The notes: generated by a model from the sequence alone, not told the origin. DNA of 64,000 bases from Kitasatospora sp. NBC_01246 (GCF_036226505.1 NZ_CP108484.1:4402001-4466000), one strand, 5' to 3'; shown: positions 16,593 to 24,892, counted from the first letter of the stretch. Program-made: numbers and translations.

Positions 16593-17683
16593 CGATTGCC
16601 CTCCGTCGTGCCGTGCTGTGCCATCGGGGCGTGCTGCCCCGGCTCGCTGCCCTGCTGCTGACCCGCCCGCTGCTGACCGACCAGCGTGCCGCCGGTTCCG
16701 ATGCCCGGCGCCCGCATCGCCAGCTCGCGGGCGGCCTCCAGGTAGGAGAGCGCGCCGGTCGAACCCGGGTCGTAGGTGATCACCGTCTGACCGTAACTGG
16801 GCGCCTCGGAGATCCGGACCGAGCGCGGGATCGCGGTCTGCAGCACCTCCTGCTGGAAGTGCGTCCGGACCTCCTCGGCCACCTGGGCGGCCAGCCTGGT
16901 CCGGGCGTCGTACATGGTGAGCAGGATGGTGGAGACGTGCAGCGTGGGGTTGAGGTGCGCGCGGACCAGCTCGACGTTGCGCAGCAGCTGGCCGAGGCCC
17001 TCCAGCGCGTAGTACTCGCACTGGATCGGGATCAGCACCTCCTGGCCGGCCACCAGCGCGTTGACCGTCAGCAGGCCGAGCGAGGGCGGGCAGTCGATCA
17101 GGATGTAGTCCAGCGGCTGCTCGTAGGCGGCGATGGCGCGCTGCAGCCGGCTCTCCCGGGCGACCAGCGAGACCAGTTCGATCTCCGCGCCGGCCAGGTC
17201 GATGGTGGCGGGGACGCAGAAGAGCCCCTCGACGTCCACCACCGGCTGCACCACGTCGGCCAGCGGCTTGCCCTCCACCAGCACGTCGTAGATCGACGGC
17301 ACCTCGGCGTGGTGGTCGATGCCGAGCGCCGTGGAGGCGTTGCCCTGCGGATCGAGGTCCACCACCAGCACGCGCAGTCCGTGCATGGCGAGCGAGGCCG
17401 CCATGTTGACGGTGCTGGTGGTCTTGCCCACCCCGCCCTTCTGGTTGGCCACCACGATCACCCGGGTCGCGACAGGTCGGGGAAGACCCTCGCCCGCTCG
17501 GCCGATCGCCTGTACCGCAGCCTGGGCAGCCCGTGCGATGGGCGTGTCATCGATCTGGTCGATGGTCTCCGAGTCCTGCATGGGGGTCAGTGTTTCACGT
17601 GAAACCGGAGCGGCAACAGTCGCCGCCCGGCTGCGACTGAGGATTCCGGAAAGCAGGGAGCGACGTTTCACGTGAAGCACCAT
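16589..17683 (-). CDS. parA: chromosome partitioning ATPase ParA
   Basis: Deviant Walker-type ATPase that positions ParB-origin complexes and, in Streptomyces, the tip-associated chromosome. KGGVGKTTSTVNMAASLAMHGLRVLVVDLDPQGNAS shows the Walker A and A' motifs; DYILIDCPPSLGLLT is Walker B. The start is uncertain: ATG 17683 (364 residues), GTG 17716 and ATG 17581 are all in frame and none has a strong ribosome binding site. The two parS sites lie either within the 5' coding sequence or in the leader, depending on that choice, so ParB binding could repress its own operon. Confidence 0.93.
   Translation of the reverse strand: MVLHVKRRSLLSGILSRSRAATVAAPVSRETLTPMQDSETIDQIDDTPIARAAQAAVQAIGRAGEGLPRPVATRVIVVANQKGGVGKTTSTVNMAASLAMHGLRVLVVDLDPQGNASTALGIDHHAEVPSIYDVLVEGKPLADVVQPVVDVEGLFCVPATIDLAGAEIELVSLVARESRLQRAIAAYEQPLDYILIDCPPSLGLLTVNALVAGQEVLIPIQCEYYALEGLGQLLRNVELVRAHLNPTLHVSTILLTMYDARTRLAAQVAEEVRTHFQQEVLQTAIPRSVRISEAPSYGQTVITYDPGSTGALSYLEAARELAMRAPGIGTGGTLVGQQRAGQQQGSEPGQHAPMAQHGTTEGNR
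17591..17606. promoter_or_regulatory. parS site near the parA 5' end
   Basis: TGTTTCACGTGAAACC, 15 of 16 to consensus; translated in the longer parA frame as VSRET. Confidence 0.85.
17664..17679. promoter_or_regulatory. parS-like site upstream/at parA start
   Basis: CGTTTCACGTGAAGCA, 14 of 16 to consensus, 4 bases inside the ATG 17683 start. Confidence 0.75.
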
Positions 17684-17839
17684 GCCCGCAATGTCGGAAT
17701 TCTGACGGTGCGACACTCCGGTGGCCGGGAGTCACCCGGTCGGCCGCCCGCCGGTCGCTCCGGCGTCACCGGGCCCGCCGCCGGCTCCTTCGGCGCGGGC
17801 CCGGGTGCCGGAGACGACGACCGCGCGGCCGGAACGCCG

Positions 17840-17873
17840 AACGGGCGGGTGGTCCGAAGACCACCCGCCCGTT
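17840..17873 (-). terminator. terminator downstream of rsmG
   Basis: Fourteen-base arms (AACGGGCGGGTGGT and complement) around CCGAAG, 16 bases beyond the rsmG stop. Confidence 0.85.
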
Positions 17874-17888
17874 CCCGCTCCCGCCCGC

Positions 17889-18722
17889 TCAGCGGCTGCG
17901 GCGCCGTCCGCCCCGGCTCCGCTCACCGGTGCGCGGGGCCCCGGCGTTGCGCCCGGCCCGGGCCGCCCGGGCCCGCCGGGTCGCCGCCTTGACCCCGCCG
18001 GGGCTCTCCCCCGCCTTCACCTGGATCACCCGGGTCGAGGTCTCCAGCGTGCCCTCGCCCACCGAGATGACCGTCCACTCGACCGCGCCCAGCTTGGCCA
18101 GCCCGGCCCGCGAGTCGGCCAGCTCCTGCTCGGCGCTGTCCCCCTTGAGCGCCAGCATCTGGCCGTGCGGGCGCAGCAGCGGCATGCCCCAGCCGGCGAG
18201 CCGGTCCAGCGGTGCCACCGCCCGGGCGGTCACCACGTCCACCGCGAGCTTGCCGACCATCTCCTCGGCCCGCCCGCGCAGCACGGTGACGTTCTCCAGG
18301 CCGAGCTCACGGACCACCTCCTCCAGGAAGGTGGTGCGGCGCAGCAGCGGCTCCAGCAGCGTCACCGAGACGTCCGGGCGCGCCAGCGCGACGGGGATGC
18401 CGGGCAGCCCGGCCCCGGAGCCGACGTCGCACAGGGTCGACCCGGGCGGCAGCAGCTCGGCGAGCACCGCGCAGTTCAGCACGTGGCGGTCCCAGAGCCG
18501 GGGCACCTCGCGAGGGCCGATCAGTCCGCGCTGGACTCCCGCGGTGGCCAGCAGCTCGGTGTAGCGGACCGCCGCCTCGTAGCGGTCACCGAAGACCTCC
18601 CGAGCCACGGCCGGGGCGGCGGCCAGCCCCTCGGCCGCCGCGCCTTCGGCGCCCGGGCCCTCAGCGGCCGAACTACCGGCACCCGCCGCCGGATCCCCGG
18701 CTGCCGCGCTCTCCGTGTCCAT
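17889..18722 (-). CDS. rsmG: 16S rRNA (guanine527-N7)-methyltransferase RsmG
   Basis: S-adenosylmethionine-dependent methylation of G527 of 16S rRNA. 277 residues from ATG 18722, five bases after GAGAGG. An Ala/Gly-rich leader of about 45 residues precedes the domain. SAM motif I is LCDVGSGAGLPGIPVAL; RHVLNCAVL and the VTARAVAPLDRL segment are typical of GidB/RsmG. The tail is Arg-rich. Position between parA and jag is conserved in Streptomyces. Loss of RsmG is known to give low-level streptomycin resistance and altered antibiotic production in that genus. Confidence 0.95.
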   Translation of the reverse strand: MDTESAAAGDPAAGAGSSAAEGPGAEGAAAEGLAAAPAVAREVFGDRYEAAVRYTELLATAGVQRGLIGPREVPRLWDRHVLNCAVLAELLPPGSTLCDVGSGAGLPGIPVALARPDVSVTLLEPLLRRTTFLEEVVRELGLENVTVLRGRAEEMVGKLAVDVVTARAVAPLDRLAGWGMPLLRPHGQMLALKGDSAEQELADSRAGLAKLGAVEWTVISVGEGTLETSTRVIQVKAGESPGGVKAATRRARAARAGRNAGAPRTGERSRGGRRRSR

Positions 18723-18766
18723 CTCGACCTCTCCGCTCCCCGGATCCACCGACCCGCTCTCCGCAC

Positions 18767-18782
18767 TGTTTCACGTGAAACA
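18767..18782. promoter_or_regulatory. perfect parS site, rsmG-jag gap
   Basis: TGTTTCACGTGAAACA, an exact consensus match, 45 bases upstream of the rsmG start. Confidence 0.92.
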
Positions 18783-18816
18783 TCTTTCGCCGGGCCACGC
18801 CCCGCGAAGGGACGAC

Positions 18817-18845
18817 GACCCCGCCCGCACGAGGCGGACGGGGTC
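18817..18845 (-). terminator. terminator downstream of jag
   Basis: GACCCCG ... CGGGGTC with four further inner pairs around ACGA after one mismatch, 56 bases past the jag stop on its strand. Confidence 0.7.
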
Positions 18846-18900
18846 GAGTCCTCTGAAGGTCACCGGTCGCCGAAGCGGCCGGTCATCGACTTCCCCGGTG

Positions 18901-19431
18901 TCAGGCCGGCAACACGACCACGCACCGCTGGGGCTCTTCGCCCTCCGACTCACTGCGCAGACCGGCCGCGGCCACGGCGTCGTGGACGACCTTGCGCTCG
19001 AAGGGCGTCATGGCCCGCAGCTTGACCTGCTCCCCCGAGCTCTTGACCTGCTCCGCGGCCTGGGCCCCGAGCTCGGCCAGCTCGGTGCGCTTGCGGGCGC
19101 GGAAGCCGGCAATGTCCAGCATGAGGCGGCTGCGCTCGCCGGTCTCCCGGTGGACAGCCAACCGGGTCAGCTCCTGCAGGGCCTCCAGCACCTCGCCGTC
19201 CTGGCCGACCAGGCGCTGCAGGGCGCGGTCATTGCCGTCGCCGACGATGGACACCAGGGCGCGGTCGCCCTCGACGTCCATGTCGATGTCCCCATCGAGG
19301 TCGGCGATGTCGAGCAGACCCTCCAGGTAGTCCGCCGCGATGTCGCCCTCCTGCTCCAGGCGGGAGACGAGGCTCTCGTCGGCGCTGGAAGCGGCCTCGA
19401 CCTCGACGGCGGAGGTGGTGCCTTCCGTCAC
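18901..19431 (-). CDS. jag: Jag/KhpB-like KH-R3H RNA-binding protein
   Basis: 176 residues from GTG 19431, seven bases after AAGGAG. An acidic N-terminus is followed by a KH-type domain (residues about 55-115: ALVSIVGDGNDRALQRLVGQDGEVLEALQELTRLAV) and a C-terminal R3H motif (MTPFERKVVHDAVA, with the R-x3-H arrangement). Binds RNA; in firmicutes the homologue affects cell-wall and division gene expression. It follows yidC by 85 bases in the rpmH-rnpA-yidD-yidC-jag unit found across bacteria. Confidence 0.92.
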   Translation of the reverse strand: MTEGTTSAVEVEAASSADESLVSRLEQEGDIAADYLEGLLDIADLDGDIDMDVEGDRALVSIVGDGNDRALQRLVGQDGEVLEALQELTRLAVHRETGERSRLMLDIAGFRARKRTELAELGAQAAEQVKSSGEQVKLRAMTPFERKVVHDAVAAAGLRSESEGEEPQRCVVVLPA

Positions 19432-19516
19432 TGATGGACTCCTTCGGGGATGGGCCCGGATGGTGGGCCGGGAACGAGGTTCAGAGGGCCGCTGGGACGG
19501 TCCGGGGCCGGTCGGG

Positions 19517-20668
19517 TCAGGACTTCTTCTTCGGCCGCTGGCCGCCCTGCCCACCGCGCTTCGGCTGCTGCCGGCCGCCCTGCCGGGCCGGGCCGGACTT
19601 GGCCCCGGAGGGCCTGGTCGCGGTCGGCTTGGCACCGGCGGACTCGGCCGCGGCCTCGGACTCCTCGGCCGGGGCCGGGGCGTCCTTGGTGAGGCTGGCC
19701 GTCGGGGCGGCACCGGTGTGCTGGCGCTGCGACTTGGTCTGCTTGCGCGGCTGCTGGCGGCGCACCTGCACCGCGTCCTCGACGACGGCCTCGGCGGACG
19801 CGGCCGTCTTCTTCGGGGGCAGCATGCCCCAGAGGGCGCCCTTGATCTCCGAGCCGTCCGGGTTGAGGCGGCCGTTCTTCTTCAGCCGGACCTGGCGCTC
19901 GTCCCAGGCCTTGCTGCCGGGCGTCGGGTTGTTCCGGATGACGATCAGCTGCTGGCCCATCGACCAGACGTTGGTGGTCAGCCAGTAGACCAGCACACCG
20001 ACGGGGAAGTTGATGCCCATCACGGCGAACATGATCGGGAAGACGTACATCAGCATCTTCTGCTGCTGCATGAACGGCGTCTTGATCGTGAGGTCGACGT
20101 TCTTGGTCATCAGCTGGCGCTGCGTGATGAACTGCGACAGCGACATCAGGATGATCATCACCGCGGTGACGATCTTGACGCTGACCTCGCTGCTGCCGAG
20201 GAAGGTCGCCGACAGCGGGGCGCCGAAGATGTGCGCCTGGCCGGCGCTGGTCAGCAGGTCGCCGTGGATGACGCCGATCGGCTCGCTCTTGGCCACCTTG
20301 GCGAGCACGCCGTAGAGGGCGGTGAAGAACGGCGCCTGCACGATGATGGGAAGGCAGCTGGAGAACGGGTTGGTACCCGCCTCCTTGTACAGCTTCATCA
20401 TCTCTTCGGACTGGCGCTGCTTGTCGTTCTTGTAGCGCTCCTGGATGGCCTTCATCTTCGGCTGGATCGCCTGCATGGCCCGGGTCGCCTTGATCTGCTT
20501 CACGAAGAGCGGGATCAGGCAGATCCGGATGACGACCACCATCGAGGCGATGGCAAGACCCCAGGCCCAGCCACCGTTCGGGTCGAAGACGTGGCTGTAC
20601 AGCGAGTGGAACTGGACGATGATCCAGGACACCGCTGTGTACAGGGGGTTCAGGAAGGAGAAGGTCAC
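19517..20668 (-). CDS. yidC: membrane protein insertase YidC
   Basis: 383 residues. An N-terminal helix (SFLNPLYTAVSWIIVQFHSLY) is followed by a Gram-positive-type five-helix core; the conserved cavity arginine is in MVVVIRICLIPLFVKQ, then the cytoplasmic coiled hairpin (AIQPKMKAIQERYKNDKQRQ) and AGTNPFSSCLPIIVQAPFF. The C-terminal 110 residues are basic and Ala/Pro-rich, consistent with ribosome contact. GTG start overlaps the yidD stop by four bases. Inserts and folds membrane proteins with or without SecYEG. Confidence 0.97.
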   Translation of the reverse strand: MTFSFLNPLYTAVSWIIVQFHSLYSHVFDPNGGWAWGLAIASMVVVIRICLIPLFVKQIKATRAMQAIQPKMKAIQERYKNDKQRQSEEMMKLYKEAGTNPFSSCLPIIVQAPFFTALYGVLAKVAKSEPIGVIHGDLLTSAGQAHIFGAPLSATFLGSSEVSVKIVTAVMIILMSLSQFITQRQLMTKNVDLTIKTPFMQQQKMLMYVFPIMFAVMGINFPVGVLVYWLTTNVWSMGQQLIVIRNNPTPGSKAWDERQVRLKKNGRLNPDGSEIKGALWGMLPPKKTAASAEAVVEDAVQVRRQQPRKQTKSQRQHTGAAPTASLTKDAPAPAEESEAAAESAGAKPTATRPSGAKSGPARQGGRQQPKRGGQGGQRPKKKS

Positions 20669-21036
20669 CGGTCAGGCTCCTTGGACATTGGGATCGGCCC
20701 CACGGGACCAATGGTCGCCGGGCCCTCTGGGTCCGGACCGGCGGGGGGCGCGGCCACCGGCTGATCGGCGGCGGACCCGCGGTTCAGCAGGTCACGCAGC
20801 CGGCGGTGCCACACCGGGTGCTTGCGCGGCGGAACATGATCGACCCCGCCGGGCGTCCACGGATTGCAGCGCAGGATGCGCCACACGGTCAGGCCGCCGC
20901 CCTTGACCGCCCCGTGCACCTTCACGGCCTCGAAGCCGTAGTGCGAGCAGGAGGGGTAATAGCGGCAGACCGGGCCGAGCAGCGGGCTGATGGTCCACTG
21001 GTAGACCCTGATCAGACCCATCAGCAGGTACTTCAT
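20665..21036 (-). CDS. yidD: membrane protein insertion efficiency factor YidD
   Basis: 123 residues. The family core is complete: amphipathic start (MKYLLMGLIRVYQWTISPLLG), CRYYPSCSHYGFEAVKVHGA, and RCNPWTPGGVDHVP. The last 45 residues are an extra Pro/Gly-rich tail. Four-base overlaps join it to rnpA upstream and yidC downstream. Thought to assist YidC-dependent insertion. Confidence 0.96.
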   Translation of the reverse strand: MKYLLMGLIRVYQWTISPLLGPVCRYYPSCSHYGFEAVKVHGAVKGGGLTVWRILRCNPWTPGGVDHVPPRKHPVWHRRLRDLLNRGSAADQPVAAPPAGPDPEGPATIGPVGPIPMSKEPDR

Positions 21037-21461
21037 CGACCTGCTCCCGTCGGCGCCGTCACGGCGGGCTCCGCCTTCAGCAGCCGCTTGAGCGCCGCGT
21101 CCAGGTCGCGTTCCAGGTCCTGGTACGAGGCGGACGCGGCCTGGGGCAGCGCACGCACCACTATCAGGCTACCGGCGGGCAGCCCGGAGAGACGATCACG
21201 GACGAGGTGGCGCAGTCGGCGCTTGACCAGGTTACGGACGACCGCCGGACCGACGGCCTTGCTCACGACGAAACCCGCACGCGCCGAAGGAGTCCCCTCG
21301 GCGACGTGCGGGCGGGAGTCGCTGGCCCGGTCGGCCTGCCCCGTGAGGTCGCCGTCTCTGCTGAGATGGACGACCAGTAGGGGCCGGCCGGCCCGGCGAC
21401 CGCGTTTCACCGCGGTCGCGAAGTCCTGGCGCCGCCGCAGCCGATTCTCGGAGGGCAGCAC
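21033..21461 (-). CDS. rnpA: ribonuclease P protein component
   Basis: 142 residues. Protein subunit of RNase P, which trims tRNA 5' ends. N-terminal LPSENRLRRRQDFATAVKRGRRAG and the RNA-binding RNR motif (VVRNLVKRRLRHLVR) are present. GTG start 18 bases beyond the rpmH stop; no strong ribosome binding site, consistent with coupling to rpmH. Confidence 0.96.
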   Translation of the reverse strand: MLPSENRLRRRQDFATAVKRGRRAGRPLLVVHLSRDGDLTGQADRASDSRPHVAEGTPSARAGFVVSKAVGPAVVRNLVKRRLRHLVRDRLSGLPAGSLIVVRALPQAASASYQDLERDLDAALKRLLKAEPAVTAPTGAGR

Positions 21462-21479
21462 AACAGACTCTGGCGCGGA

Positions 21480-21617
21480 TCAGGCGGAGATGGCGCTGCG
21501 GCCCTTGCCACGGCGGGCGGCCAGGATGGCACGGCCGGCGCGGGTACGCATACGCAGCCGGAAGCCGTGGGTCTTCGCGCGGCGACGGTTGTTCGGCTGG
21601 AAGGTGCGCTTGCTCAC
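21480..21617 (-). CDS. rpmH: 50S ribosomal protein L34
   Basis: 45 residues, MSKRTFQPNNRRRAKTHGFR then the basic tail ending GRSAISA; complete and of normal length. GTG 21617 follows AGGAG by eight bases. It begins the leftward unit that ends at jag, divergent from dnaA. Confidence 0.97.
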   Translation of the reverse strand: MSKRTFQPNNRRRAKTHGFRLRMRTRAGRAILAARRGKGRSAISA

Positions 21618-21913
21618 TCGGGGGCTCCTGAGGTGAATCGTAGGATGACGGGAAGTCGCTTGGCCGTCACCGTGCGTCCGCGTGATCTCCCCTGATACGG
21701 AAATCCGACCCGTCCTCCCAGTTCGGCTGGGGTTCAGGGCAATCCACGGCGCCCGTGCTGCGCGCCTTATGGAGCGGGTGGACCCGCGGACATGCGGCAG
21801 CGGCCATCGACAACTCGACCTGGTTACGGTACGCGGGACGGGGCGCGAGGGTCAAACCAGCCCTTCACGACGGACGCCCCGGGCCGCGCTCACGGCCCCC
21901 GTCGCCCACAGCC

Positions 21914-21922
21914 TGTGGACAA
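21914..21922 (-). promoter_or_regulatory. DnaA box overlapping nothing but abutting the dnaA promoter
   Basis: TGTGGACAA (TTGTCCACA on the minus strand), the preferred Streptomyces 9-mer, five bases upstream of the -35 hexamer. DnaA bound here would be placed to control its own gene, as shown for S. lividans dnaA. Confidence 0.85.
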
Positions 21923-21926
21923 CGAC

Positions 21927-21955
21927 TTGATCCGGCTCTGTTCGCTGACTACCGT
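21927..21955 (+). promoter_or_regulatory. dnaA promoter
   Basis: -35 TTGATC (21927-21932), spacer of 17, -10 TACCGT (21950-21955). The implied leader to GTG 22060 is about 100 bases. Confidence 0.65.
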
Positions 21956-22059
21956 TGCAGGACTTGTCTGGTTTTGTTCTTCGTCAACGGACACAGATCC
22001 ACAGTCTCTTGATCCACCACCCCTGCTGGAGCCGCGGGGAACCGAGAAAGCGTGCACCA

Positions 22060-23946
22060 GTGGCTGATGTCAACAGCGACCTCGTCCCGGTCTGGGCGAG
22101 AGTCGTCGAGCGGCTGGTCAGCGACCCGGACGTCGGGGAGATGGACAAGCAGTGGGTGCAGCGCACCCAGCCGATGTGGATGATGCACGACACCGCCCTG
22201 CTGGCGACCCCCAACGAGCGGGCCAAGCAGGTGCTGGAGGGGCGACTGCTGCCCCAGCTGACCGAGGCGCTCAGCCGCGAACTCAGCCGCCCGGTCCGGA
22301 TCGCGGTGATGGTCGACGCCAACGCCGTCCCCACCACCCCCGCGCCCGCGCAGGACGAGCCGCCGGCCGGCGAGCCGTACCAGCGCGACGACGGCGGCGA
22401 CTACGGGCACCAGGGTTACGAGCGCCGCTACGACTCCGAGTCCGGCTACGAGCACGACCGGTACGACGACGGCGGCGGCTACCAGGAGCACCAGGCCCCG
22501 GCGTACGGCTCGGGCCGGCCGCCGGGCGGCGGCTACGGCGCCCCGCCGCAGAACCAGCCCTGGGAGAGCCACCAGAGCCACCAGAGCCACCAGGGTCACC
22601 AGGGTCACCAGGGCTATCCCGAGCACGGTTCCGGCTACCCCGAGCAGGAGCCGCCCGCCCAGCGCCCGGCTCCCCGCCCGGCGCACGGCCCCTCGTCGAC
22701 CACCCAGGGCGACCTCTTCGGCGGCGCCTACGGCCCCGGCCCCGGCGAGCACCCGCGGACCGGCGGTGCCCGGCGCGGTCCCGGCGGGCGCCCGGCCCCC
22801 GGCCGGCCCGCGGAGAAGCCCGGCCCCGAGCGCGCCACCGACCGCCCGGCCGTCCCCGGCGTGCCGGCCCCGCCCGGCGCTCCCCCGGCCGGCGGCTCCC
22901 GCAAGGACGAGCCCGCGGCCCGGCTGAACCCCAAGTACCTCTTCGACACCTTCGTCATCGGCGCGAGCAACCGCTTCGCGCACGCGGCGGCGGTGGCCGT
23001 CGCCGAGGCCCCGGCCAAGGCGTACAACCCGCTCTTCATCTACGGCGAGTCCGGGCTGGGCAAGACCCACCTGCTGCACGCCATCGGGCACTACTCCCGC
23101 AGCCTCTTCCCGGGCACCCGGGTGCGCTACGTGTCGTCGGAGGAGTTCACCAACGAGTTCATCAACTCGATCCGGGACGGCAAGGCGGACGCGTTCCGCA
23201 AGCGGTACCGGGACATGGACATCCTGCTCGTGGACGACGTGCAGTTCCTGGCGAGCAAGGAGTCCACGCAGGAGGAGTTCTTCCACACCTTCAACACCCT
23301 GCACAACGCGAACAAGCAGATCGTCCTCTCGTCCGACCGGCCGCCCAAACAGCTGATCACGCTGGAGGACCGGCTGCGCAACCGCTTCGAGTGGGGGTTG
23401 ATCACCGACGTCACCCCGCCGGAGCTGGAGACCCGGATCGCGATCCTGCGCAAGAAGGCGATCCAGGAGCAACTCAACGCCCCGGCGGACGTCTTGGAGT
23501 TCATCGCGTCCAGGATCACCCGCAACATCCGGGAGTTGGAGGGCGCCCTGATCCGGGTCACCGCCTTCGCCAACCTCAACCGGGCGCCGGTGGACCTGGA
23601 GTTGGCCGGCATCGTCCTCAAGGACCTCATCCCCGGCGGGGACGAGGACGCCGGACCGGAGATCACCGCGCAGGTCATCATGCAGCAGACCGCCGCCTAC
23701 TTCGGGTTGGGCGTGGACGACCTCTGCGGATCCTCCCGCAGCCGGGTGCTGGTGACGGCGCGCCAGATCGCCATGTACCTCTGCCGGGAGCTGACCGACC
23801 TCTCGTTGCCGAAGATCGGCGCGCAGTTCGGCGGCCGCGACCACACCACGGTGATGCACGCCGACCGCAAGATCCGGTCGCTGATGGCCGAGCGGCGCTC
23901 GATCTACAACCAGGTCACCGAACTGACCAACCGCATCAAGAGCTAG
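22060..23946 (+). CDS. dnaA: chromosomal replication initiator DnaA
   Basis: 628 residues from GTG 22060; the ribosome binding site (GAGAAAG) is weak. Domain I (DLVPVWARVVERL) occupies 1-90. Domain II is very long (about 90-300), Gly/Pro/Tyr/Glu-rich, with five tandem SHQ/GHQ triplets, as in other Streptomyces. Domain III (AAA+) starts near 305 (LNPKYLFDTFVIGASNRFAHAAA), with Walker A GESGLGKTHLLHAIG near 329, Walker B ILLVDDVQFL and the arginine-finger region. Domain IV has the DnaA signature LPKIGAQFGGRDHTTVMHA near 590. Binds the DnaA boxes downstream in oriC and upstream in its own promoter. Confidence 0.98.
   Translation: MADVNSDLVPVWARVVERLVSDPDVGEMDKQWVQRTQPMWMMHDTALLATPNERAKQVLEGRLLPQLTEALSRELSRPVRIAVMVDANAVPTTPAPAQDEPPAGEPYQRDDGGDYGHQGYERRYDSESGYEHDRYDDGGGYQEHQAPAYGSGRPPGGGYGAPPQNQPWESHQSHQSHQGHQGHQGYPEHGSGYPEQEPPAQRPAPRPAHGPSSTTQGDLFGGAYGPGPGEHPRTGGARRGPGGRPAPGRPAEKPGPERATDRPAVPGVPAPPGAPPAGGSRKDEPAARLNPKYLFDTFVIGASNRFAHAAAVAVAEAPAKAYNPLFIYGESGLGKTHLLHAIGHYSRSLFPGTRVRYVSSEEFTNEFINSIRDGKADAFRKRYRDMDILLVDDVQFLASKESTQEEFFHTFNTLHNANKQIVLSSDRPPKQLITLEDRLRNRFEWGLITDVTPPELETRIAILRKKAIQEQLNAPADVLEFIASRITRNIRELEGALIRVTAFANLNRAPVDLELAGIVLKDLIPGGDEDAGPEITAQVIMQQTAAYFGLGVDDLCGSSRSRVLVTARQIAMYLCRELTDLSLPKIGAQFGGRDHTTVMHADRKIRSLMAERRSIYNQVTELTNRIKS
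22566..22610 (+). repeat. five 9-bp tandem repeats in dnaA domain II
   Basis: AGCCACCAG three times, then GGTCACCAG twice; encodes SHQ-SHQ-SHQ-GHQ-GHQ. A likely site of length variation in a disordered linker. Confidence 0.9.
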
Positions 23947-23980
23947 CCGGACCGGCCGGACGGGCCGTCCACACCCCTGC

Positions 23981-24010
23981 GAGGGCGTCAGGAGCGATCC
24001 TGACGCCCTT
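23981..24010 (+). terminator. dnaA terminator
   Basis: AGGGCGTCAGGA, loop GCGA, then the complement and CTTTC; 35 bases beyond the dnaA stop. It would shield oriC from dnaA transcription. Confidence 0.88.
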
Positions 24011-24136
24011 TCGGCATATCCGGAGGTGTGCGTCGCCGATCGGCTGGGCAGGAATGCCCCGACGGACGCTCCGCCAGTCCGCCGCCCGCGCCGAACATCT
24101 GACCGGTAATTCGAACACCCCGGGCGCGCAGGGCCG

Positions 24137-24708
24137 TTGTCCACAGGCGGAGCCGGTTCTCCACCGTCCACAGGCCACCGGCCCCCGAGTTATCCAGAAT
24201 TCCTCCACAGGCCGCGCGCCGCTACGCTCTTCCGCGCAGGTCAGGTGCCTGTGGACTTGTGCACAACGGTTGTCCACAGGCTGTGGACAATTGGCGGGCC
24301 GTCAGTGGGCCATTCGAGTTGTCCACCGGTTGTCCCCAGGGTGGCGGCGGTTATCCCCAGGTTGTCCACAGCCGCGTCCACAGTTCGACAACCGTGGGCC
24401 TGCGTTCATGCCCTGGTGTGAAAGGCGTCACGAAATGTTGACCGGCCCCCGTGGATAACCGGGCCCGGATCTGGGGACGGCGCTGGGGATAACCTGTGGA
24501 TACCCAACGTGCCCTGTGGGTAACGCTCCGCTGTCCACAGCGGGCCCTGTTCGTCCACAGCCGCCGTCCACACCTCCTGTGGACAAAAAACCGGGCCTGA
24601 CCTGCACGAACAGGGTTATCCACGGTTTCCACAGGCCCTACTACTACCACTACACCTATAGACCAGTTGAAGGGCTTGAAAGCAGGTGGGGGCGAAATCT
24701 GTGGACAA
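24137..24708. other. oriC: chromosomal replication origin oriC
   Basis: Non-coding dnaA-dnaN region with about two dozen DnaA-box-like 9-mers on both strands. Plus: 24137 and 24270 and 24362 (TTGTCCACA), 24164, 24190, 24201, 24257 (TTGTGCACA), 24319, 24330, 24351, 24374, 24531 (CTGTCCACA), 24551 (TCGTCCACA), 24564, 24616 (TTATCCACG), 24625. Minus: 24250, 24282, 24450, 24484, 24495, 24515, 24578, 24700 (24282, 24578 and 24700 are TGTGGACAA). Most plus-strand boxes are in the left half, minus-strand boxes cluster at 24450-24523. An unwinding element lies at 24638-24658. Placement between dnaA and dnaN is standard for Streptomyces. Confidence 0.95.
24616..24661. promoter_or_regulatory. DnaA-trio-like basal unwinding element
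   Basis: Two abutting DnaA boxes (24616-24624 TTATCCACG; 24625-24633 GTTTCCACA), a short GC cluster (GGCC), then seven consecutive triplets CTA CTA CTA CCA CTA CAC CTA (24638-24658). Read on the bottom strand 3' to 5' these are GAT-like trios. This is the box/GC-cluster/trio order described in Bacillus subtilis, where DnaA assembles on single strands. The stretch 24638-24680 is also the most AT-rich part of the origin. Confidence 0.7.
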
Positions 24709-24892
24709 CCGCTCCCCGACATCTGTTCGGCCTGCTTCCGCCCGTCTGCCCCGTCTGTCGGTGGAGTACGTCAGACTGTCCTCTGCGACTGGATGCGGAG
24801 TGGCAGAGCTCGGCGGCCCACCGCACCGACGACCAAGATCAGACCAACCAGACTTTGCGAGCGGGAGCGCTCGATCCAGGAGGCGGTTACCG

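Larger units (their letters stand above)
21618..22059. other. rpmH-dnaA divergent regulatory region
   Basis: 442 bases without a gene. It holds the dnaA promoter, one consensus DnaA box (21914-21922) and must contain the rpmH promoter, for which I saw no clear hexamers. The short open frames here show no coding character. Confidence 0.7.

Noticed and set aside
22566..22610. Short regular repeats as a CRISPR array
   Set aside because: Units are 9 bp, contiguous, in frame within dnaA and without spacers.
24137..24892. Open frames crossing oriC (for example the long frame leading into dnaN)
   Set aside because: Studded with DnaA boxes, no ribosome binding site, and the dnaN start at 24893 is well supported.
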